Below are positions 1 to 6,783 of a stretch of 13,038 nucleotides of DNA, one piece after another. Position numbers and translations under genes: made by a program. Positions within the stretch are counted from its first letter, which is position 1. Every line of letters starts with the position of its first letter. The stretch comes from JAHWJX01 sp036386655 (GTDB lineage Bacteria > Pseudomonadota > Alphaproteobacteria > Caulobacterales > Caulobacteraceae), in NCBI GenBank assembly GCA_036386655.1, contig DASVVG010000083.1:1-13038 (forward strand), in the 5' to 3' direction. A model generated the notes under the pieces. That model was not told the origin of the DNA. It searched no databases and worked only from the letters and a program-made list of their open reading frames with translations.

Positions 1-577
1 GCCGCCCGTTGAACAGGTCGACCTCCTCCGCTTCGTCTTCCAGGAAGTGGTAGACCTCGAGCCGGTCCAAGAAGCGGTCCTTCAGCCCCGCCAGCTCCTC
101 AAGGAACATGATCGTGGGCGTCGAGCGGTTGCCGTAGAGCAGCGTGAACCGGCTGTTCGGCTCGGTGGTCAGCGCCGTCTTCAGCAGCGACAGGATCGGC
201 GTGATGCCGGAACCGCCGGCGAAGCCCACGTACCGCCGCGCCGCCGCCGGGTCGAACGCGCAGGTGAAGCTGCCGTGCGGCGCCATCACCTCCAGCACCT
301 CGCCGGCCTTCAGGAAGGTGTTCGCCCAGTTCGAGAACAGGCCGCCCGCGATCTGCTTGATCGCCACGCGCAGCTGGCCGTCGTCGGGCGACACGCAGAC
401 CGAGTAGTTGCGCCGCACGTCCTCGCCCTGGAGCTCGGTCCGGAGCGTCAGGTGCTGGCCCGCGCGGAAGGCGAACACCGGCCTCAGCGCCTCCGGTACG
501 TCGAAGCGCAGCGAGACCGAGTCCGGCGTCTCGCGCCGCACCTCGGCGATCCTGAGCGGGTGGAAGGCGGTGCTCAC
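1..577 (-). CDS. paaE: Phenylacetyl-CoA epoxidase reductase subunit PaaE (3' end outside window)
   Basis: This is the electron-transfer subunit of the phenylacetyl-CoA 1,2-epoxidase. It passes NADPH electrons through FAD and a [2Fe-2S] centre to the diiron subunit PaaA. The visible 192 codons form a ferredoxin-NADP reductase module. The flavin-binding RNYS motif is at residues 56-59 and the nucleotide-binding stretch GFAGGSGITP is at about 118-127. The C-terminal plant-type ferredoxin domain expected of the family would lie beyond position 1, so the gene is partial because of the window, not broken. The start is a GTG (575-577) lying 4 bp after the paaD stop. There is no strong Shine-Dalgarno sequence, which fits translational coupling. 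It is the last visible gene of the paaABCDE set. Identity is from motifs plus gene order and is firm. Confidence 0.93.
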   Translation of the reverse strand, partial: MSTAFHPLRIAEVRRETPDSVSLRFDVPEALRPVFAFRAGQHLTLRTELQGEDVRRNYSVCVSPDDGQLRVAIKQIAGGLFSNWANTFLKAGEVLEVMAPHGSFTCAFDPAAARRYVGFAGGSGITPILSLLKTALTTEPNSRFTLLYGNRSTPTIMFLEELAGLKDRFLDRLEVYHFLEDEAEEVDLFNGR

Positions 578-581
578 GCGC

Positions 582-1085
582 TCAGTGGCACTTGAACCGG
601 TCGAACGGCTCGGCGCAGTCGAGGCAGCGCCACAGCGCCTTGCACGGCGTCGATCCGAACCGGCTGATCTCCTCGGTGTGGGTCGAGCGGCACTGCGGGC
701 ACTCGGCGGCCTCGGCGTTGCGCAGGCTTGCTCCGGCGGCGCCCTTCGGCGGCGGCGCGATGCCGTAGGCGCGCAACTTTTCGCGACCCTCCTCGCTGAT
801 CCAGTCGGTGCTCCACGGCGGCGACAGCACGGTCTCCACCTCGACGTCGGCGTGCCCCGCGTTGTCGAGCGCGGCGCGGATCGACGCCTCGATGACCAGC
901 GTCGCCGGGCAGCCGGTGTAGGTCGGCGTGATCAGCACGGCGGGGGAGGGGCCTTCGCGGACGCCGCGCACGATCCCCAGGTCCACCACCGAGACGACGG
1001 GGATCTCCGGGTCCGGCACCTCCGCCAGCACCCGCATCAGCCGGTCCTTCAGCGCCGGCGCGGCGACGTCCGCCGTCGCCGTCAC
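582..1085 (-). CDS. paaD: Phenylacetate degradation protein PaaD (MIP18/DUF59-type Fe-S maturation factor)
   Basis: PaaD is needed for an active phenylacetyl-CoA epoxidase and is thought to help assemble iron-sulfur centres, probably that of PaaE. The protein is 167 aa, the usual PaaD size. Residues 12-110 resemble the MIP18/DUF59 fold, with DPEIPV at 25-30 and the conserved TGCP cysteine at 59. The C-terminal part carries a zinc-ribbon-like set: CPQC at 129-132, C148, CLDC at 154-157 and C166. The chosen start is GTG at 1083-1085, whose GTGA overlaps the paaC stop by 4 bases. A GGAG lies 7 nt upstream. The adjacent GTG at 1086-1088 is an alternative that adds one residue. Overlap with paaC implies coupled translation. 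Confidence 0.93.
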   Translation of the reverse strand: MTATADVAAPALKDRLMRVLAEVPDPEIPVVSVVDLGIVRGVREGPSPAVLITPTYTGCPATLVIEASIRAALDNAGHADVEVETVLSPPWSTDWISEEGREKLRAYGIAPPPKGAAGASLRNAEAAECPQCRSTHTEEISRFGSTPCKALWRCLDCAEPFDRFKCH

Positions 1086-1840
1086 CACGTCGCTCCGGGA
1101 TAGGCGCGCTGCAGGAACTGCATCTGCGACAGCAGGTGCCCGAGGTGCTCCGAATGCCGCCCCGTGCGCCCGCCCAGCACCGGCCGCCGCGCCGGCGGCG
1201 TCTCCAGCCCGGCGTCGGCAAGCACGGCGCCCACGCGCGCGTCGAACTCCGGCCGCAGCGCCGCCTTGTCGACGCCGATTCCGGCCGCGACCACCGCCTC
1301 GTCCACCGCGTCCGTCTCGAACAGCTCGTCGACGAACCGCCACATCCATTCGAGGCCCGCGGCCATGCGCGCGCGGCTCTCGTCCGTGCCGTCGCCCAGC
1401 CGGATCACCCACTCCGAGGAGACCTGCGCGTGGTAGGCGACCTCCTTGACCGCCTTCGCCGCCACGCCCGCCAGCGTCGCGTCGCCCGAGCCGCTCAGCC
1501 GCTCCAGGAACAGCACCTGCTGGTTCGAGAACAGGAACTGCCGGGCCATCGTCTGCGCGAAGTCGCCGTTCGGCTGCTCCACCAGCAGGCAGTTGCGGAA
1601 GTCGTAGACATCGCGGTGGAACGCCAGCCTGTCGCCGTCGCGTCCCGCGCCCTCCACCTGTCCCGCGTAGTCGAGGAAGTGGGTCGCCTGCCCGATCAGG
1701 TCGAGCGCCACGTTGGCCAGCGTCAGATCCACCTCGAGCATCGGCCCGTGGCCGCACCACTCGCCCAGCCGCTGCCCCAGCACCAGGCTGTCGTCGCCCA
1801 GCCGGAGCGCGTACTCGAACAGGTGCGCGTCCCCCGCCAT
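1082..1840 (-). CDS. paaC: Phenylacetyl-CoA epoxidase structural subunit PaaC
   Basis: This is the ferritin-like structural partner of the catalytic subunit PaaA; in the known enzyme the PaaA-PaaC heterodimer forms the core. The 252-aa product matches the family length of about 250. It shows family stretches such as the N-terminal LGDDSLVLGQRLGEW, ANVALDLIGQATHFLDYAG, FNCLLVEQ-like text (here FRNCLLVEQPNGDF), KEVAYHAQVSSEWVIRLGDG and the C-terminal GRHSEHLGHLLSQMQ. As expected for PaaC, a full diiron ligand set is not evident and it is assigned a structural role. The start ATG (1838-1840) overlaps the paaB stop by one base (TGATG), so reinitiation or coupling is likely. An open frame continues upstream antisense and through paaB, but the overlap start and family length favour this ATG. 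Confidence 0.95.
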   Translation of the reverse strand: MAGDAHLFEYALRLGDDSLVLGQRLGEWCGHGPMLEVDLTLANVALDLIGQATHFLDYAGQVEGAGRDGDRLAFHRDVYDFRNCLLVEQPNGDFAQTMARQFLFSNQQVLFLERLSGSGDATLAGVAAKAVKEVAYHAQVSSEWVIRLGDGTDESRARMAAGLEWMWRFVDELFETDAVDEAVVAAGIGVDKAALRPEFDARVGAVLADAGLETPPARRPVLGGRTGRHSEHLGHLLSQMQFLQRAYPGATW

Positions 1841-2124
1841 CAGATGTTCTTGATGTGGTCGGGGATCGAATAGAACGTCGGGTGCCGGTAGACCTTGTCC
1901 TCCGCCGGCTCGAACAGCGGCCCCGCCTGCTTCGGGTCGGACGAGGTGATCTGCGCCGAGGGCAGCACCCAGATGCTCACCCCCTCGAGCCTGCGCGTGT
2001 AGGTGTCGCGCGCGTGCTCGACGGCCATCTGCGCGTCCGCCGCCTTCACCGAGCCCACGTGCTTGTGCGCCAGGCCGTTCCGCGAGCGGATGAACACCTC
2101 CCAGAGCGGCCATTCCTTGCTCAT
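1840..2124 (-). CDS. paaB: Phenylacetyl-CoA epoxidase subunit PaaB
   Basis: PaaB is a small subunit required for epoxidase activity and bridges PaaA-PaaC units into the larger complex. The 94-aa product is the typical length. It has the diagnostic N-terminus EWPLWEVFIRSRNGLAHKHV, then an internal HARDTYTRR segment and a C-terminus rich in aromatic residues (YRHPTFYSIPDHIKNI). The ATG at 2122-2124 begins 8 bp after the paaA stop. No clear Shine-Dalgarno is seen in the short CCCCCGC spacer, so translation probably depends on ribosomes finishing paaA. The gene is intact. Confidence 0.96.
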   Translation of the reverse strand: MSKEWPLWEVFIRSRNGLAHKHVGSVKAADAQMAVEHARDTYTRRLEGVSIWVLPSAQITSSDPKQAGPLFEPAEDKVYRHPTFYSIPDHIKNI

Positions 2125-2132
2125 GCGGGGGC

Positions 2133-3122
2133 TCAGGCGGCGGCGCTTCTGGCGGCGCGCTTCTCCGCGTGCGCCGTGGCGGCCTCGCGCACCCAGGCGC
2201 CCTCGGCCCAGGCGTCCACCCGCGCCTTCATCCGCTCCTTCGCGACCGGCCCCTCGCCGCGCACCACGGCGTAGAACTCCTCCCAATCGATCGGGCCGAA
2301 GTCGTAGCCGCCCTTCTCGTCGTTCCACGTCAGCTCGGCGTCGGGGATGGTCAGCCCGATCGCCTCCGCCTGCGGCACCGTCACGTCGACGAAGCGCTGG
2401 CGCAGCTCGTCGTTGGTCTCGCGCTTGATCCGCCAGCGCATCGACTGCGCCGTGTTCGGGGAGTTCTCGTCGGGCGGGCCGAACATCATCAGCGACGGCC
2501 ACCACCAGCGGTCCAGCGCGTCCTGCGCCATCCGCTTCTGCTCGGGCGAGCCCGCCGCCATGGCCATCATGATCTCGTAGCCCTGGCGCTGGTGGAAGCT
2601 CTCCTCCTTGCACACCCGCACCATGGCCCGCGCGTACGGCCCGTAGGACGTCCGCTGCAGCGGCACCTGGTTCATGATCGCCGCGCCGTCGACCAGCCAG
2701 CCGATCGCGCCCATGTCCGCCCAGGTCAGCGTCGGGTAGTTGAAGATCGTCGAGTACTTCGCCTTCCCGGAGTGCAGCGCCTCGATCATCTCCTCGCGGC
2801 TGGTGCCCAGCGTCTCGGCGGCGGCGTACAGGTAGAGCCCGTGCCCGCACTCGTCCTGGACCTTGGCCAGCAGCACGGCCTTCCGCCGCAGCGTCGGCGC
2901 CCGGGTGATCCAGTTGCCCTCCGGCAGCATGCCGACGATCTCGGAGTGCGCGTGCTGCGAGATCTGCCGCACCAGCGTCCGCCGGTAGGCCTCGGGCATC
3001 CAGTCCTTCGGCTCGATGAAGTCGTCGGCGGCCACCCGGGCCTCGAAGGCCTCCACCAGTTCCGCCGGCTCGAACGAGGCCGGGGCCTTGCCCGTCTGCT
3101 TCTGGAGTTCGGTCGTGTACAC
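2133..3122 (-). CDS. paaA: Phenylacetyl-CoA 1,2-epoxidase catalytic diiron subunit PaaA
   Basis: This is the oxygen-activating subunit that converts phenylacetyl-CoA to its 1,2-epoxide, in the cytoplasm within the PaaABCE complex. The 329-aa length is standard. Ferritin-like diiron ligands can be read in order: HSE with E61, ECGH (E91 and H94) and EESFH (E174 and H177). Substrate-side text such as NYPTLTWADMGAIGWLVDG (129-147) is typical of PaaA. The start is GTG at 3120-3122, preceded by AGGAG with a 6-nt spacer, the clearest ribosome site in this part of the cluster. With the 51-bp gap and promoter-like sequence upstream, this suggests that expression of the epoxidase genes can be set separately from paaI-paaJ. 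The C-terminus ends in an Ala/Arg-rich tail of about 20 residues that looks dispensable. Confidence 0.97.
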   Translation of the reverse strand: MYTTELQKQTGKAPASFEPAELVEAFEARVAADDFIEPKDWMPEAYRRTLVRQISQHAHSEIVGMLPEGNWITRAPTLRRKAVLLAKVQDECGHGLYLYAAAETLGTSREEMIEALHSGKAKYSTIFNYPTLTWADMGAIGWLVDGAAIMNQVPLQRTSYGPYARAMVRVCKEESFHQRQGYEIMMAMAAGSPEQKRMAQDALDRWWWPSLMMFGPPDENSPNTAQSMRWRIKRETNDELRQRFVDVTVPQAEAIGLTIPDAELTWNDEKGGYDFGPIDWEEFYAVVRGEGPVAKERMKARVDAWAEGAWVREAATAHAEKRAARSAAA

Positions 3123-3173
3123 GCGGCGCTCCTGTAGGGGCTCGAACGCTATATAGCGCGCCCGAGCGCTCCG
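3123..3173 (-). promoter_or_regulatory. Candidate promoter and operator-like palindrome before paaA
   Basis: This 51-bp gap between the reductase stop and the paaA GTG contains a perfect 12-bp palindrome, CGCTATATAGCG (3147-3158), and an 8-bp one, GAGCGCTC (3164-3171). Read on the minus strand, CTATAT (3151-3156) matches the alphaproteobacterial -10 consensus. GTTAAC (3173-3178, overlapping the upstream stop) lies 16 bp away as a weak -35. The AGGAG ribosome site of paaA follows. The palindrome centred on the -10 could be a repressor site. Promoter activity is inferred from sequence only. Confidence 0.45.
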
Positions 3174-4163
3174 TTAACGCCCTGCGGCGGCGAGGCTCAG
3201 GTCCAGCTGCCGCGCCAGCCCGTGCACGGCGTGCAGGAAGGGCGCCGGTTCGCCGAGGCGGTCGGCCATCTCCACCAGAACGGTCAGCAGCCCGTTAAGC
3301 TCCAGCCGCCGCCCCGCCTCCGCGTCCTGCTGCATCGAGGTGCGGAAGTCCCCCAGCTTGCGGGTGACCGCCATCCGCTCCTCCGGCGTCATCCCCAGCG
3401 GCAGGCCCAGCCGGTCGCCCAGGCGGGCCATCTCCCCCATCATCGCCCCCACCAGCGCGCGGGTTTCCGGGTCGTCCAGCAGCCGCCCCGTCGTGGCGCG
3501 GGTCAGTGCGCCGAGAGGGTTCATGCTCATGTTCCCCCACAGCTTGCGCCAGATCTCCAGGCGGATGTTCTCGCTGACCGCAGCGTTCAACCCGCTCGAC
3601 GCGCAGGCCTCGGTCAGCCGCTCCGCGCGCTCGGATCCCCGTCCGTCCGGCTCCCCGAACGTCAGCCGGTCGGCGCCGACCAGCCTTACCCGCCCGGGCT
3701 CCGGCGAAGTCGCGCTCGCATGGACCACCGCCCCGATCACGCGCTGGGCGGGGTAGAGGCCGCGAAGCACGCCGCCAGGGTCGACCGCCTCCAGCACCTC
3801 CCCCTCCAGCGGCCCCGGCAGCCCTTCCGTGAACCACCACTGCAGCCCGTTCATCGCGGTCACGAGCGCGCCGCCGCCGCTCAGCAGCGGCGTCAGGCGC
3901 GGGCCGAGGGCGGGCAGGTCCTGCCCCTTCACCGTCAGGATCGCGTAGTCGACCGGCCCGATCTCGCCGGGATCGTCCGAGGCCGCGAGCCTCAGCGCGC
4001 GCGTCGCCCCCGCCGCCTCGACTTTCAGGCCGTGCTCCCGCACCGCCGCCAGCGTGGCGCCTCGCGCCAGCAGCCGCACGTCCCAGCCCGCCTCGTGCAG
4101 CAGCGACGCCAGCCAGCCCCCGACCGCCCCGACGCCGACGATGCAGGCGCTCGGGGCCGCCAC
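3174..4163 (-). CDS. Ketopantoate reductase (ApbA/PanE)-family NAD(P)-dependent reductase
   Basis: The 329-aa protein has the two-domain ketopantoate reductase architecture. A Rossmann domain with GVGAVGGWLA sits at residues 10-19, and LTVKG at 76-80 is typical of the family's nucleotide-binding half. The helical C-terminal domain keeps the residues used by PanE: the catalytic lysine in IWRKLWGNMSMNPL (K207), and S276 and E288 in the TSMQQD...RRLELNG segment. Known members reduce 2-dehydropantoate to pantoate for CoA synthesis, and related enzymes reduce other 2-oxo or 3-hydroxy acids. The start is GTG (4161-4163), directly abutting the paaJ stop, so the gene is co-translated with the paa genes. 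Its role there is not established. It might support CoA supply or act on a pathway intermediate. Family call firm, substrate open. Confidence 0.88.
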   Translation of the reverse strand: MAAPSACIVGVGAVGGWLASLLHEAGWDVRLLARGATLAAVREHGLKVEAAGATRALRLAASDDPGEIGPVDYAILTVKGQDLPALGPRLTPLLSGGGALVTAMNGLQWWFTEGLPGPLEGEVLEAVDPGGVLRGLYPAQRVIGAVVHASATSPEPGRVRLVGADRLTFGEPDGRGSERAERLTEACASSGLNAAVSENIRLEIWRKLWGNMSMNPLGALTRATTGRLLDDPETRALVGAMMGEMARLGDRLGLPLGMTPEERMAVTRKLGDFRTSMQQDAEAGRRLELNGLLTVLVEMADRLGEPAPFLHAVHGLARQLDLSLAAAGR

Positions 4164-5366
4164 TCAGACTCGCTCGATCGCCAGCGCGATGCCCTGGCCC
4201 ACGCCGATGCACATGGTGCACAGCGCGTACTTGCCGCCGGTCTGCCGCAGCTCCTCCGCCGCCGTCAGCGCCAGCCGCGCGCCGGACATTCCCAGCGGGT
4301 GCCCCAGCGCGATCGCCCCGCCGTTCGGGTTCACCCGCTCGTCGTCGTCCGGCAGCCCCAGGTCGCGCAGCACCGCCAGGCCCTGCGCCGCGAACGCCTC
4401 GTTCAGCTCGATCACGTCCATGTCCGACAGGTTCAGCTTCGCGCGCTCCAGCACCGCCCGCGTCGCCGGCGCGGGACCCATGCCCATGATCCGCGGCGCC
4501 AGCCCGCGCGTGGCCATGCCCAGCACCCGCGCCCGTGGCGTCAGGCCGTGCCGTTCCACGGCCGCTTCCGACGCGATGATCATCGCCGCCGCCCCGTCGT
4601 TCACGCCCGAGGCGTTGCCGGCGGTCACCGTCCCGTCCGGCCGCACGATGGGCCTCAGCTTCGACAGCGACTCCAGCGTCGTCTCCCGCGGGTGCTCGTC
4701 TCGGTCGACGATGATCGGGTCGCCCTTCCGCTGCGGGATCGGCACCCCGACGATCTCGGCCGCGAACCGCCCCGACTTCTGCGCCCGCGCCGCCTTCTCC
4801 TGGCTGCGCAGGGCGAACATGTCCTGGTCGCGCCGGCTGATCTGGTAGTCCTGCGCCACGTTCTCGGCGGTCTCCGGCATCGAGTCGACGCCGTGCACCT
4901 CCTCCATCCGCGGGTTCACGAACCGCCAGCCGATCGTCGTGTCGTACACCTCCGGCTGCCGCGAGAAGGCGGCGTCCGGCTTCGCCATCACCCATGGCGC
5001 CCGCGTCATGCTCTCCACGCCGCCCGCGATCAGCAGGTCCGCCTCGCCCGCCTTGATCGCCCGCGCCGCGATGCCGACCGCGTCCATGCCCGAGCCGCAC
5101 AGCCGGTTCACCGTCTTGCCCGGAGCGCCGTCGCCCAGCCCCGCCAGCAGCACGGCCATCCGCGCCACGTTGCGGTTGTCCTCGCCCGCCTGGTTGGCGC
5201 AGCCGAGGATCGCGTCGTCGAGCTTCGACCAGTCCACGCCGGGATTCCTGTCCGCCAGCGCCTTGATCGGGATGGTCGCCAGGTCGTCCGTGCGGACGCT
5301 CGCCAGCGCCCCGCCGTAGCGACCGATGGGGGTGCGCACCGCGTCGCAGATGAAGGCTTCCGGCAT
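4164..5366 (-). CDS. paaJ: 3-Oxoadipyl-CoA / 3-oxo-5,6-didehydrosuberyl-CoA thiolase (PaaJ/PcaF type)
   Basis: This thiolase cleaves 3-oxoacyl-CoA with CoA. In the phenylacetate route it acts on 3-oxo-5,6-didehydrosuberyl-CoA and later on 3-oxoadipyl-CoA, giving acetyl-CoA and succinyl-CoA. The 400-aa protein has every thiolase signature: the nucleophile C90 in NRLCGSGMDA, IELNEAFAAQ (319-328), H356 in GGAIALGHPLGMSG and C386 in CTMCIGVGQG. The N-terminus (EAFICDAVRTPIGRYGGALA) is the PcaF/PaaJ subfamily type. The start ATG (5364-5366) abuts the paaI TGA, and AGGAG lies 6 nt upstream inside paaI. PcaF of the beta-ketoadipate pathway is almost indistinguishable by sequence; the paa neighbours support PaaJ. 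Confidence 0.93.
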   Translation of the reverse strand: MPEAFICDAVRTPIGRYGGALASVRTDDLATIPIKALADRNPGVDWSKLDDAILGCANQAGEDNRNVARMAVLLAGLGDGAPGKTVNRLCGSGMDAVGIAARAIKAGEADLLIAGGVESMTRAPWVMAKPDAAFSRQPEVYDTTIGWRFVNPRMEEVHGVDSMPETAENVAQDYQISRRDQDMFALRSQEKAARAQKSGRFAAEIVGVPIPQRKGDPIIVDRDEHPRETTLESLSKLRPIVRPDGTVTAGNASGVNDGAAAMIIASEAAVERHGLTPRARVLGMATRGLAPRIMGMGPAPATRAVLERAKLNLSDMDVIELNEAFAAQGLAVLRDLGLPDDDERVNPNGGAIALGHPLGMSGARLALTAAEELRQTGGKYALCTMCIGVGQGIALAIERV

Positions 5367-5810
5367 TCAGCTCTCCTGCCCAGTCTCTGGGACGACGGCT
5401 CCGCCGATCGTGCGGCTGAGCCCCTGGAATTCGGCGACCACCCGGCCCTCGGGCCCGGTGACGGTTACATAGTAGAGCCCGGAGCGCCCCGCCGCCGCCT
5501 GCTCGCGGGCCTCGGCGATCAGCCGCTCCCCGTCCTTTGCCGGGCTCAGGAACACGATGGACGCGTGCTGCGCGACACTGGTCTCGTTCCGCGAGTTGCA
5601 GGCGTAGGCGAACGCCGTGTCGGCCAGCGCGAAGACCATCCCGCCGTGCGCGGTCCCGTGCCCGTTCAGCATGTCCGGCCGCAGCGTCATGGCCACGCGC
5701 GCGTAGCCCTCCCGCGCGTCCTCGATCTGGAGCGCCCAGGCGGGGCCGGTGCCTTCGCGCGCCAGCATGGTGTCCGCGACCCGCCGCGCCCGCTCGTCCG
5801 CTCCGCTCAT
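5367..5810 (-). CDS. paaI: Phenylacetyl-CoA pathway hotdog thioesterase PaaI
   Basis: PaaI hydrolyses ring-hydroxylated or otherwise stalled phenylacetyl-CoA derivatives and so frees CoA when the pathway backs up. The 147-aa length is typical. The hotdog-fold active-site region reads N49-G-H-G-T-A-H-G-G-M, followed by ALADTAFAYACN with D64, matching the PaaI HGG...D pattern. The mid-protein segment ASIVFLSPA is also characteristic. The chosen ATG (5808-5810) gives family length. The open frame extends far upstream only because of antisense GC bias over paaG. No strong Shine-Dalgarno is visible. It is the first gene of the minus-strand paaI-paaJ-reductase-paaABCDE run and is divergent from paaG. 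Confidence 0.93.
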   Translation of the reverse strand: MSGADERARRVADTMLAREGTGPAWALQIEDAREGYARVAMTLRPDMLNGHGTAHGGMVFALADTAFAYACNSRNETSVAQHASIVFLSPAKDGERLIAEAREQAAAGRSGLYYVTVTGPEGRVVAEFQGLSRTIGGAVVPETGQES

Positions 5811-5888
5811 GTCGGGCGGCTTAAGCGCCGGGGCCCAACTGGACAAGGCTCGGAGCTTCGCCCTACGAGGCGGCGACGGAGGGCGGCC
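5811..5888. promoter_or_regulatory. Divergent paaI/paaG promoter region
   Basis: The 78 bp between the divergent paaI and paaG starts must contain promoters for both directions unless distant ones are used. For paaG, TGGACA (5840-5845) matches the -35 consensus at 5 of 6 bases, and TACGAG (5864-5869) is a poor -10 at 18 bp spacing. On the other strand the same bases read TTGTCC, a possible paaI -35, but no convincing -10 follows. A 9-bp dyad, GCTCGGAGC (5848-5856), lies within the paaG spacer. GGAGG 6 nt before the ATG is a good paaG ribosome site. Confidence 0.4.
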
Positions 5889-6677
5889 ATGGCCTACGAG
5901 ACCATCCTGTTCGAACTCGCCGACGGCGCCGCGCGGCTGACGCTGAACCGCCCCGACCGCCTCAACAGCTTCACCGTCCAGATGCACGAGGAGGTCGCCG
6001 ACGCCCTCGACCGCGTCGAAGGGGAGGGCGCCCGTGTGCTGTTGCTCACCGGCGCGGGCCGCGGCTTCTGCGCCGGGCAGGACCTCTCGGATCGCGCCGT
6101 GGCGCCGGGGGGAGCGGCCGTGGATCTCGGGGAGTCGGTGGAGCTCCGCTACAACCCGCTGGTGCGGCGCCTGGTGTCGATGCCGCTGCCGGTGGTCTGC
6201 GCCGTCAACGGCGTGGCGGCCGGCGCGGGCGCCAACATCGCGTTGGCCTGCGACGTCGTCGTGGCGGCCCGCAGCGCCAAGTTCATCGAGAGCTTCGCCA
6301 ACATCGGCCTTATCCCGGACTCCGGCGGCACCTGGCACCTCGCCCGCCACGTGGGGCAGGCGAGGGCGCTCGGCATGGCGCTCACCGGCGAGCCCATCCC
6401 CGCCGACAAGGCCGAGGCCTGGGGCCTGATCTGGAAGTGCGTCGACGACGACCAGCTCGCCGCCGAGGCCGACGCCCTGGTCGCCCGCTTCGCCTCCGGC
6501 CCCACCCGCGGCCTCGCCGCCACCAAGCGCGCCATCCGCGGCGCCTGGATGAAGCCGCTGGACGACGAACTCGACAACGAGCGCGACCTGATGCGCGAGC
6601 TCGGAAATTCCGCCGACTACCAGGAAGGCGTCGCCGCCTTCATGGAGAAGCGAAAGCCGACTTTCACGGGCAGCTGA
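5889..6677 (+). CDS. paaG: Ring-1,2-epoxyphenylacetyl-CoA isomerase PaaG (crotonase family)
   Basis: PaaG isomerises the non-aromatic 1,2-epoxide made by PaaABCE into the seven-membered oxepin-CoA and also shifts double bonds in later intermediates. The 262-aa protein is a complete crotonase. Oxyanion-hole segments are GFCAGQDLSD (59-68) and NGVAAGAGANIALACD (107-122). The acid D144 sits in GLIPDSGGTWHL, the hallmark that separates PaaG from ordinary enoyl-CoA hydratases. The ATG (5889) follows GGAGG by 6 nt. An open frame continues in phase upstream through the antisense of paaI-paaJ-reductase, but the ribosome site and family length fix this start. The gene is divergent from paaI. Confidence 0.95.
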   Translation: MAYETILFELADGAARLTLNRPDRLNSFTVQMHEEVADALDRVEGEGARVLLLTGAGRGFCAGQDLSDRAVAPGGAAVDLGESVELRYNPLVRRLVSMPLPVVCAVNGVAAGAGANIALACDVVVAARSAKFIESFANIGLIPDSGGTWHLARHVGQARALGMALTGEPIPADKAEAWGLIWKCVDDDQLAAEADALVARFASGPTRGLAATKRAIRGAWMKPLDDELDNERDLMRELGNSADYQEGVAAFMEKRKPTFTGS

Positions 6678-6681
6678 GCAC

Positions 6682-6703
6682 TGTTAGGACTTGCGTCCTA
6701 GCA
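6682..6703 (+). repeat. Hairpin-forming inverted repeat after paaG
   Basis: TAGGAC (6685-6690) and GTCCTA (6695-6700) form a perfect 6-bp stem around a TTGC loop. One G-T wobble and two more pairs extend the stem to 9 bp (6682-6690 with 6695-6703). It lies 5 bp after the paaG stop. No T-run follows, so it is a poor intrinsic terminator; an operator or an mRNA-protecting stem is also possible. Confidence 0.5.
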
Positions 6704-6713
6704 CGTTCGGTGG

Positions 6714-6726
6714 TACCTTGAAGGTA
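6714..6726. promoter_or_regulatory. TACCTT-G-AAGGTA dyad in the paaG-paaZ spacer
   Basis: Six-base arms TACCTT (6714-6719) and AAGGTA (6721-6726) are perfect inverted copies around one central G. The site lies 10 bp after the preceding hairpin, in the least GC-rich part of the spacer and 176 bp before the paaZ start. Its size and symmetry suit a dimeric regulator. The function is a guess. Confidence 0.35.
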
Positions 6727-6783
6727 TGGATCTCCGTCCGCGCACCCGCTTCAGCAGCGCCTGTCGCCGAGGCTCCCGTGCTC

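Noticed and set aside
574..3137. Several long frames antisense to or out of phase with paaA-paaD
   Set aside because: All oppose or shift against genes with complete family motifs, and they show Arg/Ala/Pro-rich composition from GC-rich codon shadows.
3222..6677. A 1151-codon plus-strand open frame running antisense to the reductase, paaJ and paaI and into paaG in phase
   Set aside because: Only its last 262 codons (paaG) look like a protein. The rest is Arg/Pro/His/Gln-rich translation typical of the antisense of GC-rich genes, and paaG has its own ribosome site and family start.
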